Assembly (NCBI GenBank): GCA_010093485.1
Contig: MU001501.1
Coordinates: 699,052-763,051, forward strand
Length of the DNA stretch: 64,000 nt
Direction: 5' to 3'
DNA from: Karstenula rhodostoma CBS 690.94
Lineage: Eukaryota; Ascomycota; Dothideomycetes; Pleosporales; Didymosphaeriaceae
Shown here: positions 21,690-32,396 of the stretch, in pieces
Layout: each line of letters opens with the position of its first letter
Numbering within the stretch: position 1 is the stretch's first letter
Position numbers and translations under genes: made by a program
Notes under the pieces: model-generated
Database searches by the model: none
What the model was told of the DNA's origin: nothing
What the model saw: only the letters and a program-made list of their open reading frames with translations

Positions 21690-22965
21690 TCACGCTGATA
21701 CAGGAATAGGCGTCGGACCAACAGGGGCCCGGCTCGATCCAACATTGGCTTGATGCATGGTCCTCGCACCCCAATGGTCTGGGTAATCCACCGCAGAATG
21801 AAACATCTGCCAGTTCGCCCACATGATGATGTCGCCCTCCTCCACTTTTGGATTCATGATGTATTCCGGTCTCAACACGCGTTCCTGGATGTTCGATAAC
21901 CAGCGTCGAATCTCAACAACATCGTCCACCACCTGCGCGTCTTCATCGAGCGATGACCGCATGAACGCTCGCCGCACGCAAATCCCGTGGACCATGAATG
22001 CTCGTTCGCCGGTGACGGGATTGACCCACACCATCGGATACCGCTTGACATCCTCCTCCTCGTAAGGTGAGAGATCTTCAAAGGTCTTCTCCTTCCCTTG
22101 GCTAACAAGTCCGAGGCCAGTGCTTTTACTCTTGCAGTTGCCCATCCATTGGTATGGGTGCGGCGCATATTCAACCCACGAGTGGTCTGCGATCCGTCTC
22201 TCGTCATCCGTCATAAGATCGTACATCTGCACATTGCTGAAGAACGCAGTGAGTCCAGGCTCGGTCGTGATGGTGTGGTCACTCGCGTCGTCCCAGTGAA
22301 TAGTGACATTCGGCTGCGTAGGTCGCTTGAAGCAGCGCAGCGTTGTGAACAAAGCTGGGTCACGCGCGTACAGTGGTGCGTCAATGTGCCATCTCTGAAA
22401 GCGCGTGTGGCCCTTGGTGTATTCCTCGTCTGAGAGTGGGTCATTGTGCCACGCATGTCCCGGTTCTTTGCGTACGGTGGTACCTTTGAGGCCAAAGTGG
22501 TCATGGCCTTGGTAGCCTTTCCCAATAAGTCGCACGTTTTCGGCACCTGGCACGCCATAGACATCACGGCCCTTCTTTCATTGGCGTCAGTCGCAGGACA
22601 CTCGCGATTCAAAAATGATCAAGCTTACGGAGAGAAGGCCGCCTTGCTTGTTGAATGTCTTCAGATCACCGTGAGAGTGTACTAGTGGTGCGTCTGGATC
22701 AAATCGAGTGACTAGCTCCCATTGCTTGATAGGGCGGACATGATGTTGGCCCTTCACAATGACTAGCTTGTGTGTCCAGATAGCGTCAGCCAGCGCTTTC
22801 ACCTCGGAGTCTGTGGCCGCTCTTAGAACCGATGGGACACGAAGGAGGGTTCTGCTGACCACTGATATCTTCAAGATCAATTCCTTCGATCACGGCACCA
22901 AAGTTGTGCTTCTCATTCGATGTCTTCTTCATGGGTGTCGTGGTGAACATAGGTCTAGGAGCCAT
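21690..22965 (-). CDS. TauD/TfdA-type Fe(II)/2-oxoglutarate dioxygenase, XanA-like (copy 1)
   Basis: Exons 22965-22863, 22810-22629 and 22574-21690 (introns 52 and 54 nt) give 389 aa. The N-terminus reads NFGAVIEGIDLEDI, the usual TauD opening strand, followed by ALADAIWTHKLVIVKGQHH. The facial triad is present: HID at about residues 158-160 (FQRWHIDAPLY) and the distal His at about 354 (WQMFHSAV), with a downstream Arg in WGARTMHQANV for 2-oxoglutarate. The block YAPHPYQWMGNCKSKSTGLG, then YPMVWVNPVTGERAFMVH, matches fungal alpha-ketoglutarate-dependent xanthine dioxygenases (XanA) and close relatives. The substrate is probably xanthine or another N-heterocycle, but specificity is not determined. 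ATG 22965 has an ACCATGG context. It is divergent from the IPNS-like gene, sharing a 452-bp promoter. Confidence 0.85.
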
Positions 22966-23417
22966 GGTTTCAAATGGTAAAGTTACCGCAGCTGCTGATG
23001 ATGCGCACTTTCACTGACACAGCTGATCTGGTCAGTCGTTACCTATACATATCTTCGGATGTCAACGTTTGCGACGAATCCGGCGCTTATCGTACATCAA
23101 GGGGTCTATTTCCCCTCTCAGCCGTCAGGAATGCAAAGGTAGGGTAGAACCCAGTCGCCTCGGCCGAGTGTCACCATGGTGTCTTATCAATGCGAATGAC
23201 CACGGCCGAAGCTGAGCCCAAAACGGTATAGCCTCGGACCCCGTCTCGGGTCACTAGCATCAGGAAGTGGGGTATGGCCTATCACCACCGTATTTGCAGC
23301 TTACAAAGTAGTCGCAACGTAGTAAAGATGTGAACGACGGAGGAATCGATGCTTCCGAGCAGTAAGAAGAGTGCAATCTGGTTTTTGAGTCCATGATACT
23401 GCTCAGGCGACATCACA
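22966..23417. promoter_or_regulatory. divergent promoter with GATA-type sites
   Basis: This 452-bp region between two divergent dioxygenase genes contains CTTATC (GATAAG on the other strand) at 23086-23091 and 23183-23188, and CTATCA (TGATAG) at 23279-23284. All fit HGATAR, the site of AreA/Nit2 nitrogen regulators. Sites of this kind are short, so the match is suggestive only. Confidence 0.4.
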
Positions 23418-24494
23418 ATGGCTACTAAGACCAAATACGTGGAGCGCAAGATCCCCCAGGTAGTCAGCTTCAAGCGTGCCCTGGACCAATGCTGACTCGC
23501 CGCATAGATATCTCTTGACGATTTCGAGCATCGGATCGACGAGATCTCAGCGGAAATCTGCGCCGCCGCAGAGAGCGTTGGCTTCTTCGGCGTTAAGGAC
23601 CACGGCCTATCCGAAGACGAAGTACAATCCATGTTCTCTGTCTCAGAATCATTCTTCAGCCTGCCCGATACCACGAAAGCGACAGTGCCATGGAGCCCGC
23701 AGAACGTGGGCTGGGAGAAGATGTCGCAGATACGGCCGTCGACCGGCGCGGCCGACACCAAGGAATCGTACCAGCTGCAGTTTGGAGAGAACATGGCACA
23801 GTCGTGGATCGCGGAGAGGGAACTGCCTGGCTTCAGGGAGAAGAGCTTGGCCTTTATGCATCGCGTGCAGGGGATTTCGGAGAAGCTCATGGTGTGTCTT
23901 GCACGGGGGCTGGGCTTCGCCGGCGACTACTTCGTCCGGTATCACGACGTCGATCGCCCGGACTCGCAGTCGACGCTTCGCTTGCTCCATTACTACGAGA
24001 CTCCTAAGACAAACGATGGCGTAATCCGACACCGCGCAGGCGCGCATGCAGACTGGGGCTTTTTGACGCTTCTGTTCCAGCGCTCGGGTCAGTCCGGGCT
24101 CGAAATCTGTCCGGGTCGCGAAGTGGTCACCGAACACGCTCTGGGCGATGAGTGGACAAAGGTCGAATTCCAACCTGGTGTTATCGTCTGCAATATCGGC
24201 GATCTGCTCATGAGTTGGAGCGACGATCGCTTCAAGAGTACGTACCACCGGGTGAAGGCGCCTTGTGAGGAGGGCGATTATTTTGGAGAAAGATACAGCA
24301 TTGCGTTCTTCAACCAGCCAGTCAAGGATGCAATCATACAGGGTCCCAAACAAAAGTATCCCGCCGTCACAGGGGAGGAGTTTAATAGAGCTGCCATGGC
24401 AAAGTATTATGGCGCCTTGAAAGAGAAGTTAGAGGTCAAGGAGAAGTCAAGCGTGGTGGAAGTTGAGGTTTTGCCTGTAAACACTGTCGCATGA
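23418..24494 (+). CDS. isopenicillin-N-synthase-like Fe(II)/2OG dioxygenase (thymine-7-hydroxylase/HxnY type)
   Basis: Exons 23418-23459 and 23508-24494 (48-nt intron) give 342 aa. The N-terminal DIOX_N-type domain reads ICAAAESVGFFGVKDHGLSE and SESFFSLPDTTKA. The double-stranded beta-helix core carries the iron triad His194-x-Asp196 (AGAHADWGFLTLLFQ) and His261 (STYHRVKAP), plus the 2-oxoglutarate-binding Arg276-x-Ser278 (ERYSIAFFNQP). The overall layout and length fit the fungal clade that includes thymine 7-hydroxylase and the nicotinate-cluster enzyme HxnY. It would hydroxylate a small N-heterocycle in the cytosol using O2 and 2-oxoglutarate; the exact substrate is open. It is divergent from XanA-like copy 1. 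Confidence 0.85.
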
Positions 24495-25204
24495 TTCTCT
24501 TCTAGCCTGTATTAATCCCAATTCCACGCCATAGTAGTATCATTATCCGAAAGTGTTGATCGCTTTACTATCGATAACGCCTACACGTATAAACCTCTGT
24601 TGGATTGACACTTCGACTGCACATGGAGCGGAGCGCCCAGCAAGTTGATGCCGACTCATGGCATTCTCCGAGCCGTGGTTCTCCAAGCGTGGGGAAATTA
24701 TTTAACTGTGGTCGCTTCAAGCTTTTACATGCGAAACACCGTGCATATCTTTCTCTTCCCAGTCGTCAATAGCCAAGTATCATGATAGAAGGTAGCCTAG
24801 CAGCTACATCGACGTCTTCGTATTATCTATCGGGGAACTATGTTCCAGGTGAGTGTGGAACTAGCGTAATATAAAAGATTATACATATGGTAACATGAGT
24901 GGTATACCATGACATGTGGGGATCCCGGAGTCGTGGAAGACAATAGGGAGGCGCCTGTAGGTGCCCGTAGGCGCCCGCGAGGAGGAGGGAGTGTTGGGGT
25001 GATTAGTAGGGTGAGTCACGTGTGACTGTAGCTCTAGGATTATTGTCGCCTTAACTATCCCAACACTCAACTACTATAGAACAGGACAAATCCAAGGGCC
25101 AATAGAGCGAGATGAGTCACAGACGTAGTACATAAATGGAGGGATGTGCTTGGTATACCATGACAAGCTACAAGAATGCAATTATATCTTTCGTTTATAT
25201 TTAA
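24495..25204. other. convergent intergenic region with a 15-bp direct repeat pair
   Basis: No gene is seen. TGGTATACCATGACA occurs at 24900-24914 and again at 25151-25165, bracketing 236 bp. Inside is an inverted pair TGTTGGGG (24992) and CCCAACA (25059). The arrangement could be a small old insertion with its target duplication. Confidence 0.4.
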
Positions 25205-26623
25205 CTATCCTGTAGGGTGGTCACTTGCCGCCACATTGCATTGATGCACCACTCTGGGCCCGTAAGACTTCGGAAACTCAGTCTGCGCATATGGATTAGC
25301 AATCTCTCTGAAGATTTAGAGCCTAGCTTCCACAACGGGTTGACGTACGATACTGTGCCATAAGGCCCTGTTATACCACAAGATCACGTCTTGCTCCTGG
25401 TGGGGATGCGCATAGATGTTCTCCGGTCGCAAGACGGGTCGCATGATTCTCTAGGCATGTTAGTGCTGAGGCGCAATGCATTTGCTGGAGGAATACACGA
25501 CGTACCTGTCCATAAAGGCTCGCACCTCTGCGAGGTCTTCAACAACAGTTTCCTCGCCATCAGGGCGGTTCTTGAGATACAGCTTCAATGCGCCTTGTCC
25601 ATGCACCTGCAACGACTTTTCGCCCGTCTTTGGATTCGTCCACACCATTGGGTACACACAAACCTTGCTCTTCTCCCACTTCGGTAATTTGTCAAGCGGT
25701 TTCTCAAGACCCTCCGTCTCAATTAAGTGCCCGAGTTTCGAGCTGTGTGCTGTGGACATCCATACGAAAGCGTGCGGTGCATACTTGATTCTGCTGTTGA
25801 AAACGACCTGCCGCGTCTCTTCGTCCAGAAGTGCCAGCGCTCGGCTACCAGCTATCATAGCCGTTGCACCAGGCGCCATCTTCATCTTGGTCCCAACTTC
25901 GTCTTCCCAGCGCACAGTGACATCGGGACCCTTCGGGATGCGCACGGCAAGTAGACAGCCGACACGCGGAGGTGGAATATTGTACAACGAGCCGTCGAAA
26001 TGCCATTGGTAGAAGCGCGATGCCCCAGCCTCACGTTCTTCCATGGGGATATGCGGCGGAAGGTGAAATTCTTCATGGTCTATGCCTTGCACTTCGAACC
26101 CAGGCGGGAAGCCAAAGTGGCCCTCGGGAAGAAGGCCGCGACCGAGAATGTGCACCTGTGGTTGGTCTGGTAGTGCAGGTCTCTTTGTAGTGCCGTAGAA
26201 GTCGACGCCGTTATGGCTTGTGAGATACGGGTCGTGACCATGGGCGAAGCCGCCAGTCGTTTCTTCGGGATCAAAACTAAGGGCATCAATCGGCAAAAAC
26301 ATGATGTTGAATCCCGCACAGACTTACCTCGATGTCAATCGGTACTGTTGTTGTGGCTTCAGCATTTCACGCTGCTCCTTGAAGACGAGCAGTTTGTGCT
26401 TGTGAAGCGCATCGGAAATGAACTCAAAGTCAGCATCAGTAAATTCGTTCAGGTCGATGCCGTAGACTTCAGCTCCAAAATCTACTCTGCTGGATTCATC
26501 ATGTGCAATAGGCACAATGCGCCCAGTGGTTGCTTCAGCATGGGGAAGGCCAATTTGATGTTTCTGCGGCGTGATGCGGATCCTGGTGACTTCGTCCTCG
26601 GTAACAGTAGCAGTAATAACCAT
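25205..26623 (-). CDS. TauD/TfdA-type Fe(II)/2-oxoglutarate dioxygenase, XanA-like (copy 2)
   Basis: Exons 26623-26328, 26276-25506, 25448-25349 and 25303-25205 give 421 aa. N-terminal VDFGAEVYGIDLNEFTDADF and HKHKLLVFKEQ match the TauD opening. The iron triad is His191-x-Asp193 (FYQWHFDGSLYNIPPP) and His387 (RALWHSI), with an Arg in YGPRVVHQCNVAA for 2-oxoglutarate. YAPHAFVWMSTAHSSKLGHL and YPMVWTNPKTGEKSLQVH are XanA-type blocks; this copy is closer to textbook XanA than copy 1. For introns 2 and 3 the only frame-keeping acceptors are GAG triplets lying 2 and 4 nt after a more usual TAG or CAG, which is odd and could mean mis-splicing or small indels. It would oxidise xanthine or a similar ring. 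It is divergent from the alpha/beta-hydrolase gene. Confidence 0.8.
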
Positions 26624-27043
26624 GGCGTTTCTTTGTGTAGGGACTTGGCTGGTAGCTATCTTACAAGCAGTTGGCTTGAAGTACAATTTTGATTCCTATA
26701 TGACACCGAGGCCAGGATGGTAAGCGGCTCGTTGTGGTTGCGCGGCATGCTTCGGACGTGCTCGAATAGCATCTGGGTGGACCCGATAACAGCCATTGAG
26801 GCAGGATATGGTATGCCCGGTGGACTGTCGAGGAGCGTTCGACTACCGAGCAAGCGCGCTTCGCGATTCGGATCCACAGGCACTTTTGCAAAGATAGAGA
26901 GTCCCACTTCGGCCGAGCATCCCTGCCTTGTAGCGGGGCTCCCCGAGTCTACATTGAATCAGACGCTGTACGCATCAAAGAGGAGACGAGGAACTTCCTC
27001 TAGACAGTCGATGCTCGCCTCCAAAACATCCAAAGAACTTACA
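26624..27043. promoter_or_regulatory. divergent promoter between XanA-like copy 2 and the alpha/beta hydrolase
   Basis: The 420-bp spacer lies between two start codons. It contains CTATCT (AGATAG on the other strand) near 26655 and CGATAA near 26783, both fitting HGATAR. It stays open in the hydrolase frame from 26717, but that stretch has no domain character. The true extent of the 5' leader is unknown. Confidence 0.3.
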
Positions 27044-27990
27044 ATGATTACACAAGAACTCGAGTCGAAGTACTACACGACTAAAGCAGGCACAATTCTG
27101 CACTACCTTCAGACTGGGTGCTCGTCAGGACCTTTGATACTCTGTTTGCACGGACTCGGTGGTTCTACAGACACTTTTACTCCTCTTGTCCAATATCTAC
27201 CTCCAAATCGTAAAATCATTCTTCTCGACTTTCAGGGCTTCGGCAAAACGCCTCTCAACCAGTGGACAGGGAGAATCTCTGTAGCCGGTCATGTCGCTGA
27301 CGTGGGCGAGCTCATCGCGGCTTTACAGGAAACTTCGGACGCAAGGCCGTCGCGAGACACCGTTATTATCGGTCATTCTCTGGGTGCAATTGTTGCTCTG
27401 CACTGGGCAGCACAGTCCCAGGAAACAATTGGGGGATTAGCGCTCCTCGGAGTTGGTAGGGCGGCAGGACACATCCCAGCAGCACGGCAGCGCATGTGCG
27501 ATCTTGCTACGGCAGTGAGATTGCAAGGGATTGCATTTGCAGCAGATATCGCAACCAAGTCGAACTTCTACGAAGATACGTGCGTAGAACCTCTTATCGA
27601 TATTTTAGAGACGTCAATAACTTGCGATTTAGACCAGAAAGGACAGTAGGTTCACCGCAGCGAGAAGAAGTGCGGCGTGCGGTGCTTGCCTCTGACCCTG
27701 AAGCATATGCACAAACATGCGAAGCGATCGTCGACCCGGAACACAAAGACCCTGATTATAGGAAAATTATTGCACCGGTGATTTTCGTGGCAGGGGAAAT
27801 GGACGTGATCAGTCCGGTAGAGCGTTCGCACGACGTAAGTGCTCTGCTCGGTGGGCCAAGCTGGGTCAAGGTTTTCCGAAGTGGACACCAGCCCATCCTC
27901 GAAAACTTGCACGGTGTCAAGCAGGCGATTGATAAGCTCTTGAGCAGGGTTGCGCTGTTTTCCGCTGCTAGGGCTTTGACAGGTCCCTGA
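27044..27990 (+). CDS. alpha/beta-hydrolase fold protein
   Basis: Exons 27044-27583 and 27661-27990, joined by an inferred 77-nt intron (GTAGAA...ACCGCAG), give 289 aa. The catalytic set is complete: oxyanion loop HGLGGS, nucleophile elbow GHSLG with Ser112, acid Asp228 (GEMDVISP) and His256 (SGHQPI). LDFQGFGKTPL after strand 4 is typical of the 3-oxoadipate enol-lactonase-like/esterase branch, about 270-290 aa. If the intron is wrong, a frameshift lies between 27583 and 27661. An alternative in-frame ATG is at 27011. It has no signal peptide. In this context it could cleave a ring-opened amide, lactone or ester produced by the dioxygenases; that is inference. It is convergent with the regulator gene. 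Confidence 0.75.
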
Positions 27991-28088
27991 AATAATCCTT
28001 TTCCTCTTCTTCCTCAAGTATTTCCATTACATCACACCCAGGCGCACCTTCGCGCTGAGGCTCTTTGGCACTATTGCAACTCTTTCTC

Positions 28089-30231
28089 TTAAAAACTTGC
28101 AAAGTCATGGTTAGCTAGATACAGAAGATTCTCAAATCCATTATCTTCATTGAACCCCTGCGCTGCAAAGGAATAATGGTGGTTGAGAAGTGTTGGGTCG
28201 CCGTTGTAGGCTTCCGGTGTCTGAACGTCCGTGTGTATCGGAGGAGGCCCTTGCAACGCTACTGTGCCCGGATTGTTGCGCAGAATGGACTCTTGTTCTT
28301 GCAACTGTTTTACAAACGCTGGTACGCTGAAAGCCTTGATAGCAGTCCCATCACGACGCCTTTTAGTACGTTGGAAAGAAAGTGCATTCTTCGAAGTTTC
28401 TGCCAGAAGCGCCTCCAAGAGTCTTATTCCACGACAAGCGATGGAACTGTTGCGGCAGGAATGCAATATGCTAACCACCGTCTCTACCAGATCACGGTGT
28501 TCCGCACACTCTTGCGATCCCTGGTCTCTGTGGAGTGTATCGAGTGAAAGAATGATGCCCGCGGCTACTGCGAAAGCCTGATGAATCCACAATATCGGCC
28601 CATCTTCTTGCACAACCAGTTTATACTCCTTGACGATCGTCTTCGACGCAGCAAGGCACGTGCGCCGCGTGAAGGCAAACGCTGGGTTAGTAAAGCTAGC
28701 AGACAAGAAAGAGCGGTGGATCATTATGATCTTGTGGCTGGAACTAATCGCCAAAGCTCTTCTTCCCCATGGTATCCAGTCGGGCCAATTGTGTTCCAGC
28801 GGTACCCCGCTCAGAAAGTTGGGTCGTTTGTTGGTCGCCAAGGCTCGGAGTCGTGCGTCCCACTTCAAGACTTGCTCATACCTCGTGTACGATGTATTGC
28901 ATGACATTAGCCCATCCTGCAGCTGAGGCATGATTGCGGCAATATCGTAAAGAAAGCGACAGTAGCTTGTGATCGTGGGTGTCGAGAGTGGCAGTGCGAC
29001 AAGGTCATGATCATTGCAATTCAAAGGAGGTTCGGAGGTCGAATAGAGAGGGTTCACAAGATAGCTTTCAGAGAAAGGGATGCCGAACCAGTCCTGACTG
29101 CACAATTGTGTCCACACTCGTCGGCCAATCTCCCTTTCAGTCTTGCTACCCGTCGTTTCTGGGCCGAGTCGATGAAGTCCCAGGGATTGGGCAACCCGCA
29201 CAGCAACAGCAAGGTGTATACTTTGGGAACTGCTGAAACCCAGTAGATGTGCTGCGATTGTGGCGGTGGCAATGGCCTGGCAAGAGAATATGCTGAGGTT
29301 GGTGGTGTAGTCGCCACGGTTGAGACAGGTTGTGATTGCCTGGAACCAGCGTCTTGACAATGTGGCTTGTTCCGCATCACGGAACCCCCACGACTGGGCT
29401 TGAGCTGGGGGCGCGCATGTCAAGCTGCCAGTCATGACCGAAAATAGCAATGCCACCCATTGCAGGTCAACCCCCGAGTTGGTGAGCTCGCCACCAAGGC
29501 GGCTCCAAAAGGTGTGTAGCTGATCCCTGAATGTGGGGGCGTAGAAGGAGCCATGATACCAAAGCAAAACATTGCAGTGATAATCGACAAGCTGTCGCAC
29601 CTGCACCTCGCTCGGGAGCAGTAATTGAAGAACGGAAAGAGAGGAACAGTCTTCGAAAATGTCTGACTCGTGTTCATGGCAGTCGTTCCTGTCGACTTCG
29701 GGCGATGCAATGGACGGTAGATTGGGGTCTTTCCTTCTCCCCCAGGCCAGGAACTCCAGGATGGATGCTGCGTCTTGGGCGACAGAGTCATGGTCAGTTT
29801 CAGCTGGAGTGCTTTCGGTCCCGTCACGATGCGCCCCCGCGGCGGTGTTGTAGCCTTCAGTGGTACCTGCTTGGCGACCATGGCACGGTGTAGGCACGTC
29901 GAGGGCGGACAACCCTAATGGAATACCGTTTCCGGGATGGTTCACTCTACGGCGCAAGTACTCCGGCTCGAGATGGCGTGAGCTGGTACTGACTCCGGGT
30001 AGCGGAGATGGCAGAGCATCGTGGCGGATGCTGGCACCGCATGTCGCTTGCTCTCCTCTGCGGCTCAGCGGATCAGCTCAGCGGATACCGCAGGGCCAGG
30101 TGAAGGCACGTGACGTACCTTCGCGCACAGTTTGTGCACGGTACAAGTCCTGTTTCCCGACAACTGCACTTTACCTTTCTGCGCGTGCATGCGATGCACG
30201 CAAGCCTCGACCGAGGTGTTGTCGTGGCCAT
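28089..30231 (-). CDS. Zn(II)2Cys6 transcription factor with fungal-specific TF domain
   Basis: Exons 30231-30119 and 30057-28089 (61-nt intron, GTACGT...CCGCAG) give 693 aa. The DNA-binding zinc cluster spans the intron: Cys12-x2-Cys15-x6-Cys22-x9-Cys32-x2-Cys35-x8-Cys44 (ACIACTRRKVKC, then PCTNCARRGEQATC). The middle homology region (about residues 160-480) has fungal_trans features: LVDYHCNVLLWYHGSFYAPT, TATIAAHLLGFSSSQ, AVRVAQSLGLHRLG and EIGRRVWTQLCSQDW. The C-terminal third has hydrophobic and acidic character. It should be a nuclear, pathway-specific regulator binding CGG triplets. It sits inside the dioxygenase cluster and is divergent from the permease, which suggests it controls the cluster. 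Confidence 0.88.
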
Positions 30232-30500
30232 TTTGCACCAAGCACGCTAACGCCGATGCGGCCGATGTTGACGGCCAAAACTCTCGCTCCCCTCTCCAGG
30301 CTCTGCTGGATGCTGGACGCACGCAGGTCTGCGATAACAAGACTCAAGTACAGCCCAGCCCAGCTCAGCTTCGAGTGAATATATCTGCCGGCACCGTCGG
30401 GTGCGCCACGGACAATCGCTTCCCTGCATGCATCTGATCCTCTATTGATAACGTATCACCTCGGATAACGCTCGAGATAACAGCGTTGGCGTCTTCAAAT
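30232..30500. promoter_or_regulatory. divergent promoter of regulator and permease with GATA-type sites
   Basis: The 269-bp region holds CGATAA at 30332-30337, TGATAA at 30446-30451 and AGATAA at 30475-30480, all on the plus strand and fitting HGATAR. The density and the clustering near the permease start suggest nitrogen-responsive control, but no experiment is visible in a sequence. Confidence 0.4.
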
Positions 30501-32396
30501 ATGCCTCTCAATCGACCATGGAAACCGCAGCAAGTAGCGCTATTGTTGCTGCCTACCCTCATGGCCCACTCTAGGATCGAAGAGCGAGGACGCGCAGCGG
30601 CCCACCAGGCTCGTCTGCGGGTCACGCAACCCTCCAGCTGGACGCTGCCCAAGCAGTCGAGCAGTATTGCACCCCCCGATGTCTGGACCAACGCGGACAT
30701 GGATCCGGTGCCCCCGGAGAGGAGGACGTGGGGAAGAGGCGCCTTCGTTACCTACTGGGTCTCGGACCTGGTCACCATCTCGACTTGGAGCACCGGCTCG
30801 GCCGTCGTTACCTTGGGTATGCCGGAAAACATCTCGCACAACATGCGAGGATGCTGATTGCCCATCGTAGGTCTGTCCGCCACCGATGCCGTGCTCATCA
30901 CCTTGGTCGCTGGCATCTGCAATGCAGTGCCAACCGTCTTCAACGGTGCCATTGGTGCCGATCTGCACGTCCCCTTCCCAATCGCTGCTCGAGCAAGCCA
31001 CGGGTACTGCTTCAGCTACTTTGCCATTGTTAGCAGAGGCATCTTAGCCATGTTTTGGTTCGGTGTTCACACTGGCTATGGGGGTACTTGCGTCTCGGCC
31101 GTGGGTTGTTCCTCCTTCTCTCCGCTTGCTGTGTTAACTGAATAAAGATGCTCACCGCCATCTGGCCCAGCTTCGCAGCCCTGCCAAACCACTTGCCCGC
31201 ATCTGCGGGCCTCACCACCGCCGGCATGATATCGTACTTCTTATATTGGCTGATACAGTTTCCCGTGCTTCTCATACCGACTCATAAGCTGCAATATCTG
31301 TTCTGGGTCAAGACTGTCCTGATGCCGCCCGTCGCCATCGCCATGGTAAGTCATCACTTGCTTCATCACGTGATTCAATTTGTTCCATGTTGACGATTTG
31401 CGGTAGACTATCTGGGTAGCCATGAAAGCGGGTGGCAACGGCGCCTTCTTCAACCAACCGCCCAAAGTCCATGGGACCGAGCGCGCTTGGCTGTGGCTTT
31501 CCAGTATGACCAGTGTTACTGGTGGTTATAGCACGCTTGCAGTCAACATCTCCGACTTTTCCCGCTTCAGCAAAGACCGGCATGCACATTATTGGCAGAT
31601 ACCCACAATACCGCTTCTGAAAACCTTGACAGCCCTCATGGGCATCATCTCCGCATCTGCCGCCCAGCAAATTTGGGGTACGCCATACTGGACACCACTG
31701 CAGATCATCGATAAATGGCAAGGCACTCCAGGCGGCCGAGCCGCGGCATTCTTCTGCGCAGCTATCTGGCTACTCAGCCAGGTCAGTGTAAACGTCAGCG
31801 CCAACGCCGTATCGTTTGCCAACGATGTCACGACGCTTGCTCCCAAATGGTTCAATGTCCGTCGTGGAACCATACTCGTCTCCATCGTCGGCAGCTGGGC
31901 ACTGTGTCCATGGATCATTGTCTCCTCGGGCAAGACCTTTCTGAATTTCATGAGCGCATACGCCATATTCATGGCCCCGATGGCGGGTATATTGTTCGCC
32001 GACTACTGGTTGATAAAGCGCAAGAAATATGACGTCCCTGCGCTCTATGACCCACGGGGAATCTATGGGTACGGGAAGTACGGCACCAACTGGCGCGCTG
32101 TCGTGGCAACCTTCACGTCAATCATTCCACTGCTGCCAGCCTTAGCCAACAAGGTCAATCCCAGCGTACACCTACAAACGGGCCTCAGAAGACTCTTCAC
32201 CATCAACTGGTTGTATGGATTCTTCCTCTCCGTCTTCCTGTATTACACTCTGAACTTTGTCTTTCCTGACAAGACCTCGTTGATTCCCAAGATTGTGACG
32301 GGTTTTGAGTATGTCGACGGCGTGAAGGTCGGGGCGGAGAGTTACTCAAGTAACGACAAGGTCACAGAGGAAGCAAAGGACAAGGTTGAGGCATGA
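30501..32396 (+). CDS. NCS1-family nucleobase/allantoin-type permease
   Basis: Exons 30501-30816, 30871-31100, 31148-31345 and 31407-32396 (introns 47-61 nt) give 577 aa. The signature entry is WTNADMDPVPPERRTW and AFVTYWVSDLVTISTW at helix 1, then VFNGAIGADLHVPFPIAARAS, FSYFAIVSRGILAMFWFG, IWPSFAALPNHLPASAG and YFLYWLIQFPVLLIPTHK. These are typical of the fungal Fur branch of NCS1 (uracil, allantoin, uric acid, uridine) with 12 helices. It should be a plasma-membrane proton symporter. The N-terminus before residue about 55 is atypical, and ATG 30559 is an alternative start. Exon 2 was ended at GTGGGT because GTCVSA-MLTAIWPS then keeps the family length. It supports a nucleobase-like substrate for the cluster. 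Confidence 0.87.

Noticed and set aside
24992..25065. Solo LTR with TGTTGGG...CCCAACA ends
   Set aside because: Only 74 bp long and without a 5-bp target duplication; kept only as a hairpin note.
30486..30500. Start of the NCS1 gene at 30486
   Set aside because: The codon there is TTG; the first ATG in frame is 30501.
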